NCBI GenBank assembly: GCA_002349055.1
Contig: DECD01000021.1
Location: 828 to 12,696, forward strand
Source: Bacteroidales bacterium UBA2939
Lineage (GTDB): Bacteria > Bacteroidota > Bacteroidia > Bacteroidales > P3
Length of the DNA: 11,869 nt
Direction of reading: 5' to 3'
The notes beneath the pieces are model-generated. The model searched no databases and was not told where the DNA came from. It was given only the letters and a program-made list of their open reading frames with translations. This document shows, one piece after another, positions 5,426-11,869 of this stretch. The position numbers and the translations under genes were made by a program. Every line of letters starts with the position of its first letter. Position 1 is the stretch's first letter.

Positions 5426-6751
5426 TTAGAGAATACCGTTATGGGTGACAGGTATGTCCACATTCATCGACGGCGTGAGCACCAGGTAACCCTTCATCTT
5501 CAGGTAGTCGGTCCTACGGACGCAGACATGCTTGCTGTCGCTGTCGATTTTGAGGAGTACCTTGAGTTTCCGGGCATCTTTCATCTTCTCCAGGTCGGAT
5601 TTGGAGAGTATGGCTTCCATGACGGTCTTCGTCTCTCCGTCGGAGATGAGTTGCGCGGGGTTGGCGGGATTGGCCTTGGTGGGCGATGCGGCAATGTTCT
5701 CATTCGTGAACACCGTGACAAGGTTGTTGCCATTGGCATCCTGCATGGTGGCATTGACGTTGAACTTCAGCGGAATGCCGTTCAGGAAGGTGAGGTTGAA
5801 ACGCGATTTTGAAATCTCCACGTCGATGCCATCGCCAAGGGAGGCAAGGATGGAGTCGAGGTTGATGGAGGAGAGACCCTGGCCGAGGTCGAGGTCATAG
5901 TTGTATTGCAGGTTGTTGAACTCCACGCTCAGCGGCATCTTCACATCGACTTTGGCCGAATAGATGAGCTGCGTCATTCTCAGGCTGTCGAGCATATCGT
6001 TATAGGTGATATTGTTGAGGATAATGCTGTCTATTAGGTCGGACCTGACATACATACGGCAGCGGAAGGAGACCATCAGTTTGCGGGGCATGTCGTTGAC
6101 GATAGAGGCCACGTCGATACTGTTGAAATTGCGTTCCGTGGTGTCCGTGATGTTGTCGAATTCGATGGCGGGAACCGTGAAGTCGGAATAATACTTCTTG
6201 ACGCCGTCGTGGTCTTCGTAGGCAATAACCACTCGGTCGAATTTGCCCCTGATGAATTGACGGTAATAAGGACTGCAAGAGCCAAAGGCGCGTGCGCTGA
6301 GATTCACCCAGATGTGCTCAATGTTAATCTGGTTGTGGTAATCAACATCGTTGAAGAAGTCGATTGCTATGGTGTCGGCAAAGACGGTGTCCTTGGGGAA
6401 CCATACGGTGTCCGACCCTTTGAATCCGTTACCCTTGCGCGCATTGACTCTGGGGGCGTGTTTGCCGAGCATGGCACTGGTGGCCTTGATGGTGTCCTGT
6501 TTGGAACCCGAGTAGGTGAGGGTCAGGATTTCCTCGGTGGTGTCGATATAACCCGTGAACTGGGCACTCAGGCGCGAGAGCAGGTCGTTGATATTCAGCT
6601 CGCCCGAGGCGACAGGAACGCCAAACTGGGGGCTGGCCTCGCCGGAGACGTGGATGGGATGGCGGAAAAGCTCCAAATCGTCGTCGCGGAGGCATGATGT
6701 CAGCGCCCCTAAAACGAAGAGGAGAGCGGCAAATAATATGCTTTTCTTCAT
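5426..6751 (-). CDS. Putative lipoprotein, function unknown
   Basis: This 441-residue protein starts MKKSILFAALLFVLGALTSC, with a type II signal peptide and lipobox LTSC (Cys20). The acidic residues RDDDLE follow, as often seen in Bacteroidota lipoproteins. The rest is rich in beta-strand patterns with repeated hydrophobic/polar alternation (VKMPLSVEFNNLQYNYDLDL, GIDVEISKSRFNLTFLNGIP), suggesting a beta-sandwich or elongated domain. No catalytic motif was recognised. It is the first gene of the run leading to the barrel protein, der and trx, with its own promoter upstream. Its position next to the DUF5723-like gene hints at an envelope partnership; that is inference. Confidence 0.85.
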   Translation of the reverse strand: MKKSILFAALLFVLGALTSCLRDDDLELFRHPIHVSGEASPQFGVPVASGELNINDLLSRLSAQFTGYIDTTEEILTLTYSGSKQDTIKATSAMLGKHAPRVNARKGNGFKGSDTVWFPKDTVFADTIAIDFFNDVDYHNQINIEHIWVNLSARAFGSCSPYYRQFIRGKFDRVVIAYEDHDGVKKYYSDFTVPAIEFDNITDTTERNFNSIDVASIVNDMPRKLMVSFRCRMYVRSDLIDSIILNNITYNDMLDSLRMTQLIYSAKVDVKMPLSVEFNNLQYNYDLDLGQGLSSINLDSILASLGDGIDVEISKSRFNLTFLNGIPLKFNVNATMQDANGNNLVTVFTNENIAASPTKANPANPAQLISDGETKTVMEAILSKSDLEKMKDARKLKVLLKIDSDSKHVCVRRTDYLKMKGYLVLTPSMNVDIPVTHNGIL

Positions 6752-6793
6752 GTTGTTATGGGTTTTAATATTTAAAATTCAGTTTGTTAACAT

Positions 6794-6806
6794 TCTCTCC
6801 GAGAGA
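6794..6806. promoter_or_regulatory. Short palindrome in the lipoprotein 5' leader
   Basis: TCTCTC (6794-6799) and GAGAGA (6801-6806) are mirror complements around one C. The site lies between the promoter at 6818-6848 and the ATG at 6751, so it would be in the leader as a short hairpin or an operator. It is short and could be chance. Confidence 0.35.
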
Positions 6807-6817
6807 GATTATATTTG

Positions 6818-6848
6818 CAAATATACAAAAAATATCCGAACAATCAAG
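6818..6848 (-). promoter_or_regulatory. Bacteroidota-type promoter for the lipoprotein-DUF5723-der-trx run
   Basis: On the minus strand TATATTTG (6825-6818) fits the -7 consensus TAnnTTTG. CTTG (6848-6845) lies 19 nt upstream, close to the -33 TTTG. The predicted start would be about 60 nt before the lipoprotein ATG. The -33 element lies in the hairpin of the terminator of the preceding gene. Confidence 0.65.
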
Positions 6849-6857
6849 ATATTTTTT
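6827..6857 (-). terminator. AT-rich hairpin terminator after the universal-stress-like gene
   Basis: The arms AAAAAATATC (6827-6836) and GATATTTTTT (6848-6857) are perfect 10-bp complements with an 11-nt loop. On the minus strand the 3' arm ends in six T, so the arm itself provides the U run. The stop codon TAA (6858-6856) of the upstream gene lies in the first arm. The stem is AT-only apart from one pair, so its strength is uncertain. Confidence 0.55.
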
Positions 6858-7650
6858 AGTCACACATGATGTAGAGGTCGTCCCTTTGGTTGAGGAAAAG
6901 AATGGGGATGGCAGGAGTTTTCTTGATTAGACGCAACGCCGTGGGTGGCGAGAAGAGGTCGAGGAAGTCGCGGTCGCGCTCGTCGGCCACCAGCGAGATG
7001 AAGAGGTCCACCCCCGGCTGGGCGATGGCCTTGGGGTCGGGGTCGGCAAACTGGTTGCCCTCGGGCAGCGGCAGCAGCTGGTAGGCAATGTTGAGCGAGG
7101 AGAAGATTTTCTCCAGATAGCGCACATTGTTGTCCAGCCGCCGACGGAAGTCGTGGTCGGTGTAGGGGTGGTGGTAAACCGCGATGTCGCTCTGGCAGAA
7201 ACGGGCGAAATAGGAAGCCCAGAGGAGCTTCTCCTTGCTCTCGCGCTGGTGGTTCAGCGTCAAAGCCACGGTCTTGAACTCGGAGGCCGCTCCGGCCTGT
7301 ACCACCAAGTAGGCTATCTTCGCCTGCCTGAAGTTCTTCAGTATCTGCCTTGGGTGCGACGAACTTCCCTTCGGTGCGTCGGGGTTGGCCAAGGTCACCG
7401 CCAGCACCACGTTGAAGGCCGTGGGCATGGCCTCCACCACCGCGGCCCAGTCACTCTTGAGGGCGGCGAAGGACACGCCCAGGCTCTCCACCCAACTCTC
7501 CGCATCGGGACTGGTTGTGAAGAGAATGATGTCTTTCTTCAAGCTGGCTGACAGTTGTTTGACCACCGGCATGAGCCGCTCGGCATCCCCGCGGCTGTCG
7601 GCACACAGGGCCACAAACTGGTCTTTCTTCTGTTTCTGCTGTGCGGCCAT
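6856..7650 (-). CDS. Universal-stress-protein-like cytosolic protein
   Basis: This 264-residue protein has no signal peptide. It begins MAAQQKQKKDQFVALCADS. The pattern of a beta-strand, then a helix with DAERLMPVVKQLSASL, then KKDIILFTT, together with the C-terminal IPILFLNQRDDLYIMCD, resembles Bacteroidota proteins of the universal-stress/adenine-nucleotide alpha-hydrolase-like fold. No clear ATP-binding GxxGS motif is seen, so nucleotide binding is not supported. The chosen ATG is 2 nt after the TAG of the type B T9SS gene. A longer in-frame start at 7707 would overlap that gene by 55 nt and gives an unlikely N-terminus. The tight spacing implies coupled translation. The family call is tentative. 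Confidence 0.7.
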   Translation of the reverse strand: MAAQQKQKKDQFVALCADSRGDAERLMPVVKQLSASLKKDIILFTTSPDAESWVESLGVSFAALKSDWAAVVEAMPTAFNVVLAVTLANPDAPKGSSSHPRQILKNFRQAKIAYLVVQAGAASEFKTVALTLNHQRESKEKLLWASYFARFCQSDIAVYHHPYTDHDFRRRLDNNVRYLEKIFSSLNIAYQLLPLPEGNQFADPDPKAIAQPGVDLFISLVADERDRDFLDLFSPPTALRLIKKTPAIPILFLNQRDDLYIMCD

Positions 7651-7652
7651 TA

Positions 7653-10600
7653 CTATAGGATTATCGTGATGTCGCCTTTCAGTTCGGTCTCCACCTGGTT
7701 GTGGCAACGGATGGTGCAGGTGTAGGTGTAGACGCCGGGCAGGCAGCGCTCGTTGCGATAGGTGCCGTCCCAGCGGCAGTTGGTGAGGTCGCGGCTCTCA
7801 TACACACATTCGCCCCAGCGGTTGAAGACGGCGATGTGGATTTCGGAGAGCAGCGGACTGCTGAAGTCCACCACGTCGTTCACGCCGTCGCCGTTGGGAG
7901 TGAAGGCGTTGGGAATGACATAGTCGGGAGCGCCGCAGATGATGTCGGTGCATTTCAGGCAGACGGTGTCCGTCGCCGTGCATCCGGTGGCGGTGGTGGC
8001 GGTGACGGTGTAGCAAACGGCGGTGTCTGAAGGCGTAGCCGTAGGGTTCTGCGCATCGGGACGGTCGATGTCGGTGGCCGGCGTCCAGAGGAAGGTGACG
8101 CTGTCGGCCGCCTGTCCCACGTCGGCATGCAGTCCCACGGGCTCACCCACGTAGGCCGTGTATTTGTCGGCCCAGGCGTTGAGGCTGTCGAGCTCATGGT
8201 TGCGGCCAATGACCGTGGTGTCGGTAAGGGGGCAGCCCAGCGAGGTGAGGGTGGTGATGTAGGTGCCTTCGCAGAGGCCCTGGATGAGGGTGTCTCTCGG
8301 CGATATCTCGGGAATGGCGCTGAGGTCGTAGCGTATGTTTATCCACCCTTTGCAACTGTCGTCGCAGAGCATCGGCGAGACGGTCTTCTCATAGGCGGGC
8401 GTGGCAGGATTGTCGAGGGTGAAGTCCTGCTCCCACTCGCATCCGTAGCCCGTTGCCGTGGCGCGGTAGGTGCCGGCGGCAAGACCCGTGAAGGTGAAGG
8501 TATTGCCCTGCTGTGAGGGCGTGTACTGGGTTCCTCCGCGTGTGAGGTTGAGCTGCGTCGAGTCGGCCTCGATGCCCGGCCCAAGGCGGAAGAAGACGCT
8601 GCCGTCGGCCGAGTCGTGGCAGCTGATGGCCGTCGTCTGCCAGAGGTCGACCAGCGTGTAGGTCTGCACCTCGAAGGTGTCCACCTCATAGCATCCCGGG
8701 GCCGAGACTTTCAGCAGGTAGGTGCCCGCCTCGTTGACCCAGGGGTTGGCCACCGTGGGGTCGCTCACCTCTCCCGAAATCCATTGGTAGGTGGCGCCGA
8801 GCCGCGGTTGCAGCCCTATCTGTATCTGTGCCCCCGAGCAGGCAATCAGTGGCTCGAAGCTGTAGCCGCCGTCGCCAATGACGTGCAGCGTGTGGCGTTG
8901 GGTGTCGGCTTCCGAACAGCCGCCGGGCATGCGGGCTATGAGGGTGACAGTGTAGAGGCCGCCCGCGCTGTAGGTGTGGCTGGGGTTGCGCTCCGTCGAG
9001 GTGGCGCCGTCGCCGAAATGCCACTCGAAGGAGGTGCCGCGGCCCGTGTTGCGGAAAGTGACGTTGTAGGGGGCGCAGCCTGTCGTGGGCAGTATGAATT
9101 CGGCCACGGGGAAGTCGTCGGTGACGTTGAAGCGGAAGAGGGCGTTGTTGCAGTTCGAGGCCCGGTTGCTGTCGCTCCAGGCATTGGCGGTGGTGGGGAA
9201 GCCCTGCGTCCCGCCGCACGAGCCGCATACCGACTGGTAGAGCGTGGCCAGGCGGTCGAAACGGCTGGTGCCGCCGTCCACATGGTCGGCACCGCCGCGG
9301 TAGGTGTCGCCTTCCATGTGCAGCTCGCCGAAGAAGGTGGCGTAATCCAGGTTGTTGGCATCGGCGTCGATGCTCATGATGTAGAAGTCCTGGCCGTCGG
9401 TGGTGTCGCTGTAGTATATGTTGGGTGTCGACGGCGGGGTGCTGCCCAGCGTGGTCTCCATGCCCGTGGTGCCCGCGGTGTGCCAGCTGGCAATGTAGGG
9501 CACGAAGTCGCGGCCCCAGCCAACGGCATAGATGCGGTTGCAGATGTCGGCGGCGAAGGCGGTGGGCGAGAGGTTGATGCGTCCGGGAGTGCCGAAGAGG
9601 GTGCTCCACACGCGGTTGTCAAGGTCGGGCTTCATCCGCATCAGCAGCATGCCGCTGTTGTAGACGCTGTAGCCGGCATTATAGATGAAGATGCTGGTAC
9701 CCATGGGCTTGGTTTGCCCGAAGAGGAACACCTCGTCGTGCTTGCCCGAGCGTACGAAATAGAGCTGGTCGTAGAAACGCGCCCCCACAAAGGTTGAGGC
9801 CATCAGACGGTCGCCGTTGTACGAAATCTTGCTCACGAAGCCGTCGGCCGGGCCACCGCCATAGGTGGGCTGCCAGGCATTTTCCGTGGTGGGGAAGTTG
9901 CTGCTGTTGGTGCCGCCGCACACTAGGAGGTTGTAGGCCGAGTCGACGTCGATAGAATACACCGCATCGTCCTGGTAGCCGCCCAGGTAGGTGCTCCACA
10001 GCAGGGTGCGCAGGTTGTGGTCGAGCTTGAAGACCACGCCGTCCTGCCGCCCACGGTGGGTGGGCTGGAGGCTGCCGGCGGTGGTGGGGAAGTTGCTGCT
10101 CATTGTGGTGCTACCCACATAGACGTTGTTCAGGTCGTCGGTGATAATCTCGCCGCGGGCACCGTCGCCATAGTTGTAGTAGAGTGAGTCGTTGCCGCCC
10201 ATGATGATGTTGTAGTTGTTGTTGAAATGCTGGCGGTAGTTGAGGCCGTCGTTGCCGCTGCCGCCCACGTAGGTCGATGCCTGGAGCTGGCTGCCGTCAG
10301 CACTCAGTCGGCTCACAAAGATGTCGCTGCCCGTGGGGAACGCCAGCTGCGAGGTGTTTTCATAGCTCAGGCTGTCGCCGCCCTGGTGACGCTGCTGGTA
10401 GGCCCCCTCGGTGGTGGGGAAGTCGGTCGACCCCGTGGTGCCGAACACTATCAGCTCGTCGAACGAGTTGACAAACAGGCTGTGCGGCATGTCCGTCGAG
10501 CCGCCGCCCAGATAGGTGGCATAGAGGCACAAGTCGCCGAGGGCGTTGAACTTGAAGATGCCCACATCGGCACAGCCGCCCGACTCCTCCATGTAGGCGC

Positions 10601-11489
10601 CCGGCGACACGGGATAGCCCACGCCGAATACCAGGCCCGCCGTGTAGACGTTCTTCTCCGAGTCGTAGGCCGCCGTGGTGCCCCAGTTGTCGGCCGTCGA
10701 GCCTGTGTAGGTGGAGAAAATCAACACAGGGTCGATGACCAATTTCCTATTGTGGTTATACTCACCCAGTTCTATCGTCACCCGCCATTTCTCACCTTTC
10801 ATCTTCTCCACTCTCCACCGACTTTCAATCTTCACCATGTCACCCGCACCATACGTCTGATACACATAGGGCTTAGATTCTATCACATTGCGTAGGGAGG
10901 TCTGGACAAACAATGCCCCGGAACTCCCCACACTCACACCATCCACACCTTCATATTCGATGACTATCTGCGATGCATCGGCGCCAGGCTCGACAATGAA
11001 ATTGTATTTCAGCGCCCGCTGGCCGCCGTAGATTTCAAAAGCCACTCCCGGATAGAGCTCCTCGTAGCGTACCGCCACATAGCTCCCCACGCGCGAACGC
11101 CACCGCGACGGGTCGTCGCCAATGAAATAGTTGCTGTAGCCATCCCTCCGTTCATAGCCTGTCGGCAGAGTGGGGGAGGCTCCCGCAAAAGTCATCTTGT
11201 AAGCATGACAGCGGAGCTTTCCACTTTCCTCTTTCCACTTTTCACTCCCTCCGGGATGCTCCCTGTGCTCCCGCAGCGCCACGGTGAGGCCGTCGCTCTC
11301 CAGAAACACCGCCGCGTCCTTCAGCTGCACGGCGTATCTCACCTTCTGATTCCACTGCCCGAGGTTCTCCGTGAAGCTCACCAAGGTCCCTGCCCCCAGC
11401 GTGTCGCGCTCGTTGCGAGCCCACGCCGAGAGGCTGACTGTCAATATCATAGCAAGAGCGAACCAACGCCCTGTCCTGTGCCAATTCAT
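7653..11489 (-). CDS. T9SS type B (CHU_C) secreted protein with beta-propeller and PKD domains
   Basis: This is a 1278-residue secreted or surface protein. The signal peptide is MNWHRTGRWFALAMILTVSL followed by SAWA, with likely cleavage near residue 24. An N-terminal DUF7948-like region (about 30-255) begins FTENLGQWNQKVRYAV and ends KLVIDPVLIFSTYTG. Beta-propeller (SBBP-like) repeats follow, marked by DFPTTEGAYQQ (~358), NFPTTAGSLQP (~467), NFPTTENAWQP (~531) and GFPTTANAWSD (~765). A PKD domain lies near 785-870 with the motif WHFGDG, then Ig-like segments. The C-terminal type B sorting domain (about 1190-1278) carries VIPNAFTPNGDGVND and FNRWGECVYES. This domain directs export by the type IX system and attachment to the surface or gliding machinery. 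The start at 11489 is preferred over the in-frame ATGs at 11546 and 11540 because those lie in or before the promoter and would bury the signal peptide. Confidence 0.93.
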   Translation of the reverse strand: MNWHRTGRWFALAMILTVSLSAWARNERDTLGAGTLVSFTENLGQWNQKVRYAVQLKDAAVFLESDGLTVALREHREHPGGSEKWKEESGKLRCHAYKMTFAGASPTLPTGYERRDGYSNYFIGDDPSRWRSRVGSYVAVRYEELYPGVAFEIYGGQRALKYNFIVEPGADASQIVIEYEGVDGVSVGSSGALFVQTSLRNVIESKPYVYQTYGAGDMVKIESRWRVEKMKGEKWRVTIELGEYNHNRKLVIDPVLIFSTYTGSTADNWGTTAAYDSEKNVYTAGLVFGVGYPVSPGAYMEESGGCADVGIFKFNALGDLCLYATYLGGGSTDMPHSLFVNSFDELIVFGTTGSTDFPTTEGAYQQRHQGGDSLSYENTSQLAFPTGSDIFVSRLSADGSQLQASTYVGGSGNDGLNYRQHFNNNYNIIMGGNDSLYYNYGDGARGEIITDDLNNVYVGSTTMSSNFPTTAGSLQPTHRGRQDGVVFKLDHNLRTLLWSTYLGGYQDDAVYSIDVDSAYNLLVCGGTNSSNFPTTENAWQPTYGGGPADGFVSKISYNGDRLMASTFVGARFYDQLYFVRSGKHDEVFLFGQTKPMGTSIFIYNAGYSVYNSGMLLMRMKPDLDNRVWSTLFGTPGRINLSPTAFAADICNRIYAVGWGRDFVPYIASWHTAGTTGMETTLGSTPPSTPNIYYSDTTDGQDFYIMSIDADANNLDYATFFGELHMEGDTYRGGADHVDGGTSRFDRLATLYQSVCGSCGGTQGFPTTANAWSDSNRASNCNNALFRFNVTDDFPVAEFILPTTGCAPYNVTFRNTGRGTSFEWHFGDGATSTERNPSHTYSAGGLYTVTLIARMPGGCSEADTQRHTLHVIGDGGYSFEPLIACSGAQIQIGLQPRLGATYQWISGEVSDPTVANPWVNEAGTYLLKVSAPGCYEVDTFEVQTYTLVDLWQTTAISCHDSADGSVFFRLGPGIEADSTQLNLTRGGTQYTPSQQGNTFTFTGLAAGTYRATATGYGCEWEQDFTLDNPATPAYEKTVSPMLCDDSCKGWINIRYDLSAIPEISPRDTLIQGLCEGTYITTLTSLGCPLTDTTVIGRNHELDSLNAWADKYTAYVGEPVGLHADVGQAADSVTFLWTPATDIDRPDAQNPTATPSDTAVCYTVTATTATGCTATDTVCLKCTDIICGAPDYVIPNAFTPNGDGVNDVVDFSSPLLSEIHIAVFNRWGECVYESRDLTNCRWDGTYRNERCLPGVYTYTCTIRCHNQVETELKGDITIIL
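11217..11244. repeat. Four tandem heptamers of the CTTTCCA type inside the type B gene
   Basis: The units are CTTTCCA (11217-11223), CTTTCCT (11224-11230), CTTTCCA (11231-11237) and CTTTTCA (11238-11244). On the coding strand they give the charged stretch SEKWKEESGK near residues 82-91, between the N-terminal domain's first strands and RCHAYKMTFAG. The array looks like an in-frame insertion of a simple repeat. Confidence 0.8.
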
Positions 11490-11515
11490 AATGTATTCAT
11501 ATAAAAATGCCGTTG

Positions 11516-11547
11516 CAAATTTACACAAATAATTTGACATGGACAAA
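11516..11547 (-). promoter_or_regulatory. Bacteroidota-type promoter of the type B gene
   Basis: On the minus strand TTTG (11547-11544), 20 nt, and TAAATTTG (11523-11516) match the Bacteroidota consensus exactly. Transcription would start near 11510, giving a leader of about 20 nt before the ATG at 11489. The leader is AT-rich without a Shine-Dalgarno sequence, as usual in this phylum. Confidence 0.8.
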
Positions 11548-11564
11548 AACTGAAATTTGAAGAA

Positions 11565-11645
11565 CGTTAATTTCCGTCAATTATCCGTTAATTACCAGAA
11601 ATTTAATTAACGAAAAAATTAACGGACAATTAACGGCAATTAACG
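11565..11645. repeat. Large imperfect inverted repeat between the two T9SS genes
   Basis: The arm 11565-11594 and the complement of 11616-11645 match at 26 of 30 positions, with a 21-nt centre. Each arm contains repeated units such as ATTAACGG and AATTAACG. An inner alternative stem pairs CGTTAATT (11586-11593) with AATTAACG (11605-11612). It follows the stop of the type A gene and lies just upstream of the type B promoter. It may be a terminator for the former, or a repeat element. Confidence 0.85.
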
Positions 11646-11660
11646 TTTCAAACACACCTC

Positions 11661-11869
11661 TCACCGGGCGATGGTCAGTTTCCTTGTGGCGGAGCCTTGC
11701 GGTGTTTGTAGCCGCACCAGGTAGACGCCTGCCGGGAGGTGGCTCACGTCGAGGTCGGCTTTCTCCCCCTCGATACGGCTCTCGCCCACAATCCGCCCCT
11801 CCAGATTGACAATCTGTAGAGACGCGGCCTGCCGCGTCTCCCCAATCTGCCGCGTCTCCCCCTGCGACG
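11661..11869 (-). CDS. C-terminus of a T9SS type A sorting-domain protein (partial)
   Basis: Only the last 69 codons are present; the 5' end lies beyond the right edge. The visible tail carries the type A (Por secretion) sorting domain pattern: IVNLEGRIVGE, then the turn LPAGVYLVRL, then ATRKLTIAR and TGA. This domain exports the protein through the T9SS, after which it is normally cleaved by the sortase-like PorU. The first visible residues, SQGETRQIGETRQAASLQ, are encoded by the palindromic element and an 18-bp duplication of half of it, right at the edge of the sorting domain. What the protein does is not visible. Confidence 0.88.
   Translation of the reverse strand, partial: SQGETRQIGETRQAASLQIVNLEGRIVGESRIEGEKADLDVSHLPAGVYLVRLQTPQGSATRKLTIAR
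11814..11861 (-). repeat. Palindromic element, copy C, with a duplicated half
   Basis: The arms GAGACGCGGC (11819-11828) and GCCGCGTCTC (11831-11840) flank CT. Positions 11814-11844 are identical to copy B. CTGCCGCGTCTCCCC at 11829-11843 is repeated exactly at 11847-11861, an 18-bp shift, so the reading frame is preserved. The coding strand reads GETRQIGETRQAASLQ. Confidence 0.92.

Noticed and set aside
6783..6817. A plus-strand promoter (TTTG ... TATATTTG)
   Set aside because: The spacing is 23 nt and there is no plus-strand gene downstream. The match arises from the palindrome around the minus-strand -7 box.
9180..10420. The repeated GTGGTGGGGAAGT sequence as a DNA repeat element
   Set aside because: It is the codons of the conserved FPTT motif of the beta-propeller repeats, so it reflects protein repeats rather than a mobile sequence.
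11490..11546. In-frame ATGs upstream (11546, 11540) as the start of the type B protein
   Set aside because: They lie within or upstream of a consensus promoter and would put 19 or 17 residues before a normal signal peptide.
203..11861. A CRISPR array or integron cassette sites, suggested by the repeated palindromes
   Set aside because: The copies are kilobases apart, inside genes, with no regular spacers, cas genes or integrase.

Overview
The window looks like chromosomal DNA of a Bacteroidota bacterium, most likely order Bacteroidales. The evidence is a type IX secretion (T9SS) type B sorting domain on a 1278-residue protein, a type A sorting domain on the neighbouring partial protein, a DUF5723-like outer-membrane protein, a lipobox lipoprotein, promoters of the Bacteroidota form (TTTG, about 19-20 nt, TAnnTTTG), and leaders without Shine-Dalgarno sequences. 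There are no rRNA, tRNA, CRISPR or transposase genes, and no gene-free stretch longer than about 170 bases.

Layout from left to right: the last 16 codons of an unidentified plus-strand gene and its intrinsic terminator; a small plus-strand XRE-type helix-turn-helix gene with no ATG start; then everything else on the minus strand. In transcription order (right to left) these are: a partial T9SS type A protein (right edge); a 171-bp gap with a large inverted repeat and a good promoter; the type B (CHU_C) protein with beta-propeller and PKD domains; a universal-stress-like protein 2 nt behind it; a hairpin terminator that overlaps the next promoter; a lipoprotein; a DUF5723-like barrel; the ribosome-assembly GTPase Der; thioredoxin; a 25-bp inverted repeat; a DUF58/VWA protein; and a YqiA-like alpha/beta hydrolase overlapping it by 4 nt.

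The lipoprotein, DUF5723, der and trx genes are separated by 23, 3 and 48 nt and probably form one transcript. The type B protein and the universal-stress-like protein form another, and DUF58 with the hydrolase a third.

The most unusual signal is the short repeats placed inside or at the edges of genes. A near-perfect palindrome (10-bp arms GAGACGCGGC/GCCGCGTCTC) occurs three times. In the DUF58 and type A proteins it is read in the same frame and inserts the same peptide, GETRQAASLQ. The third copy sits where the HTH gene should have its start codon. Seven-bp tandem repeats occur in the DUF5723 signal-peptide region, in the type B protein and at the start of the HTH gene, and a 16-bp tandem duplication lies in a DUF58 loop. 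The palindrome copies resemble in concept the Rickettsia palindromic elements (protein-coding repeats). The heptamer in the signal peptide could act as a frame-shifting contingency locus. These interpretations are inference; the repeats themselves are visible directly.
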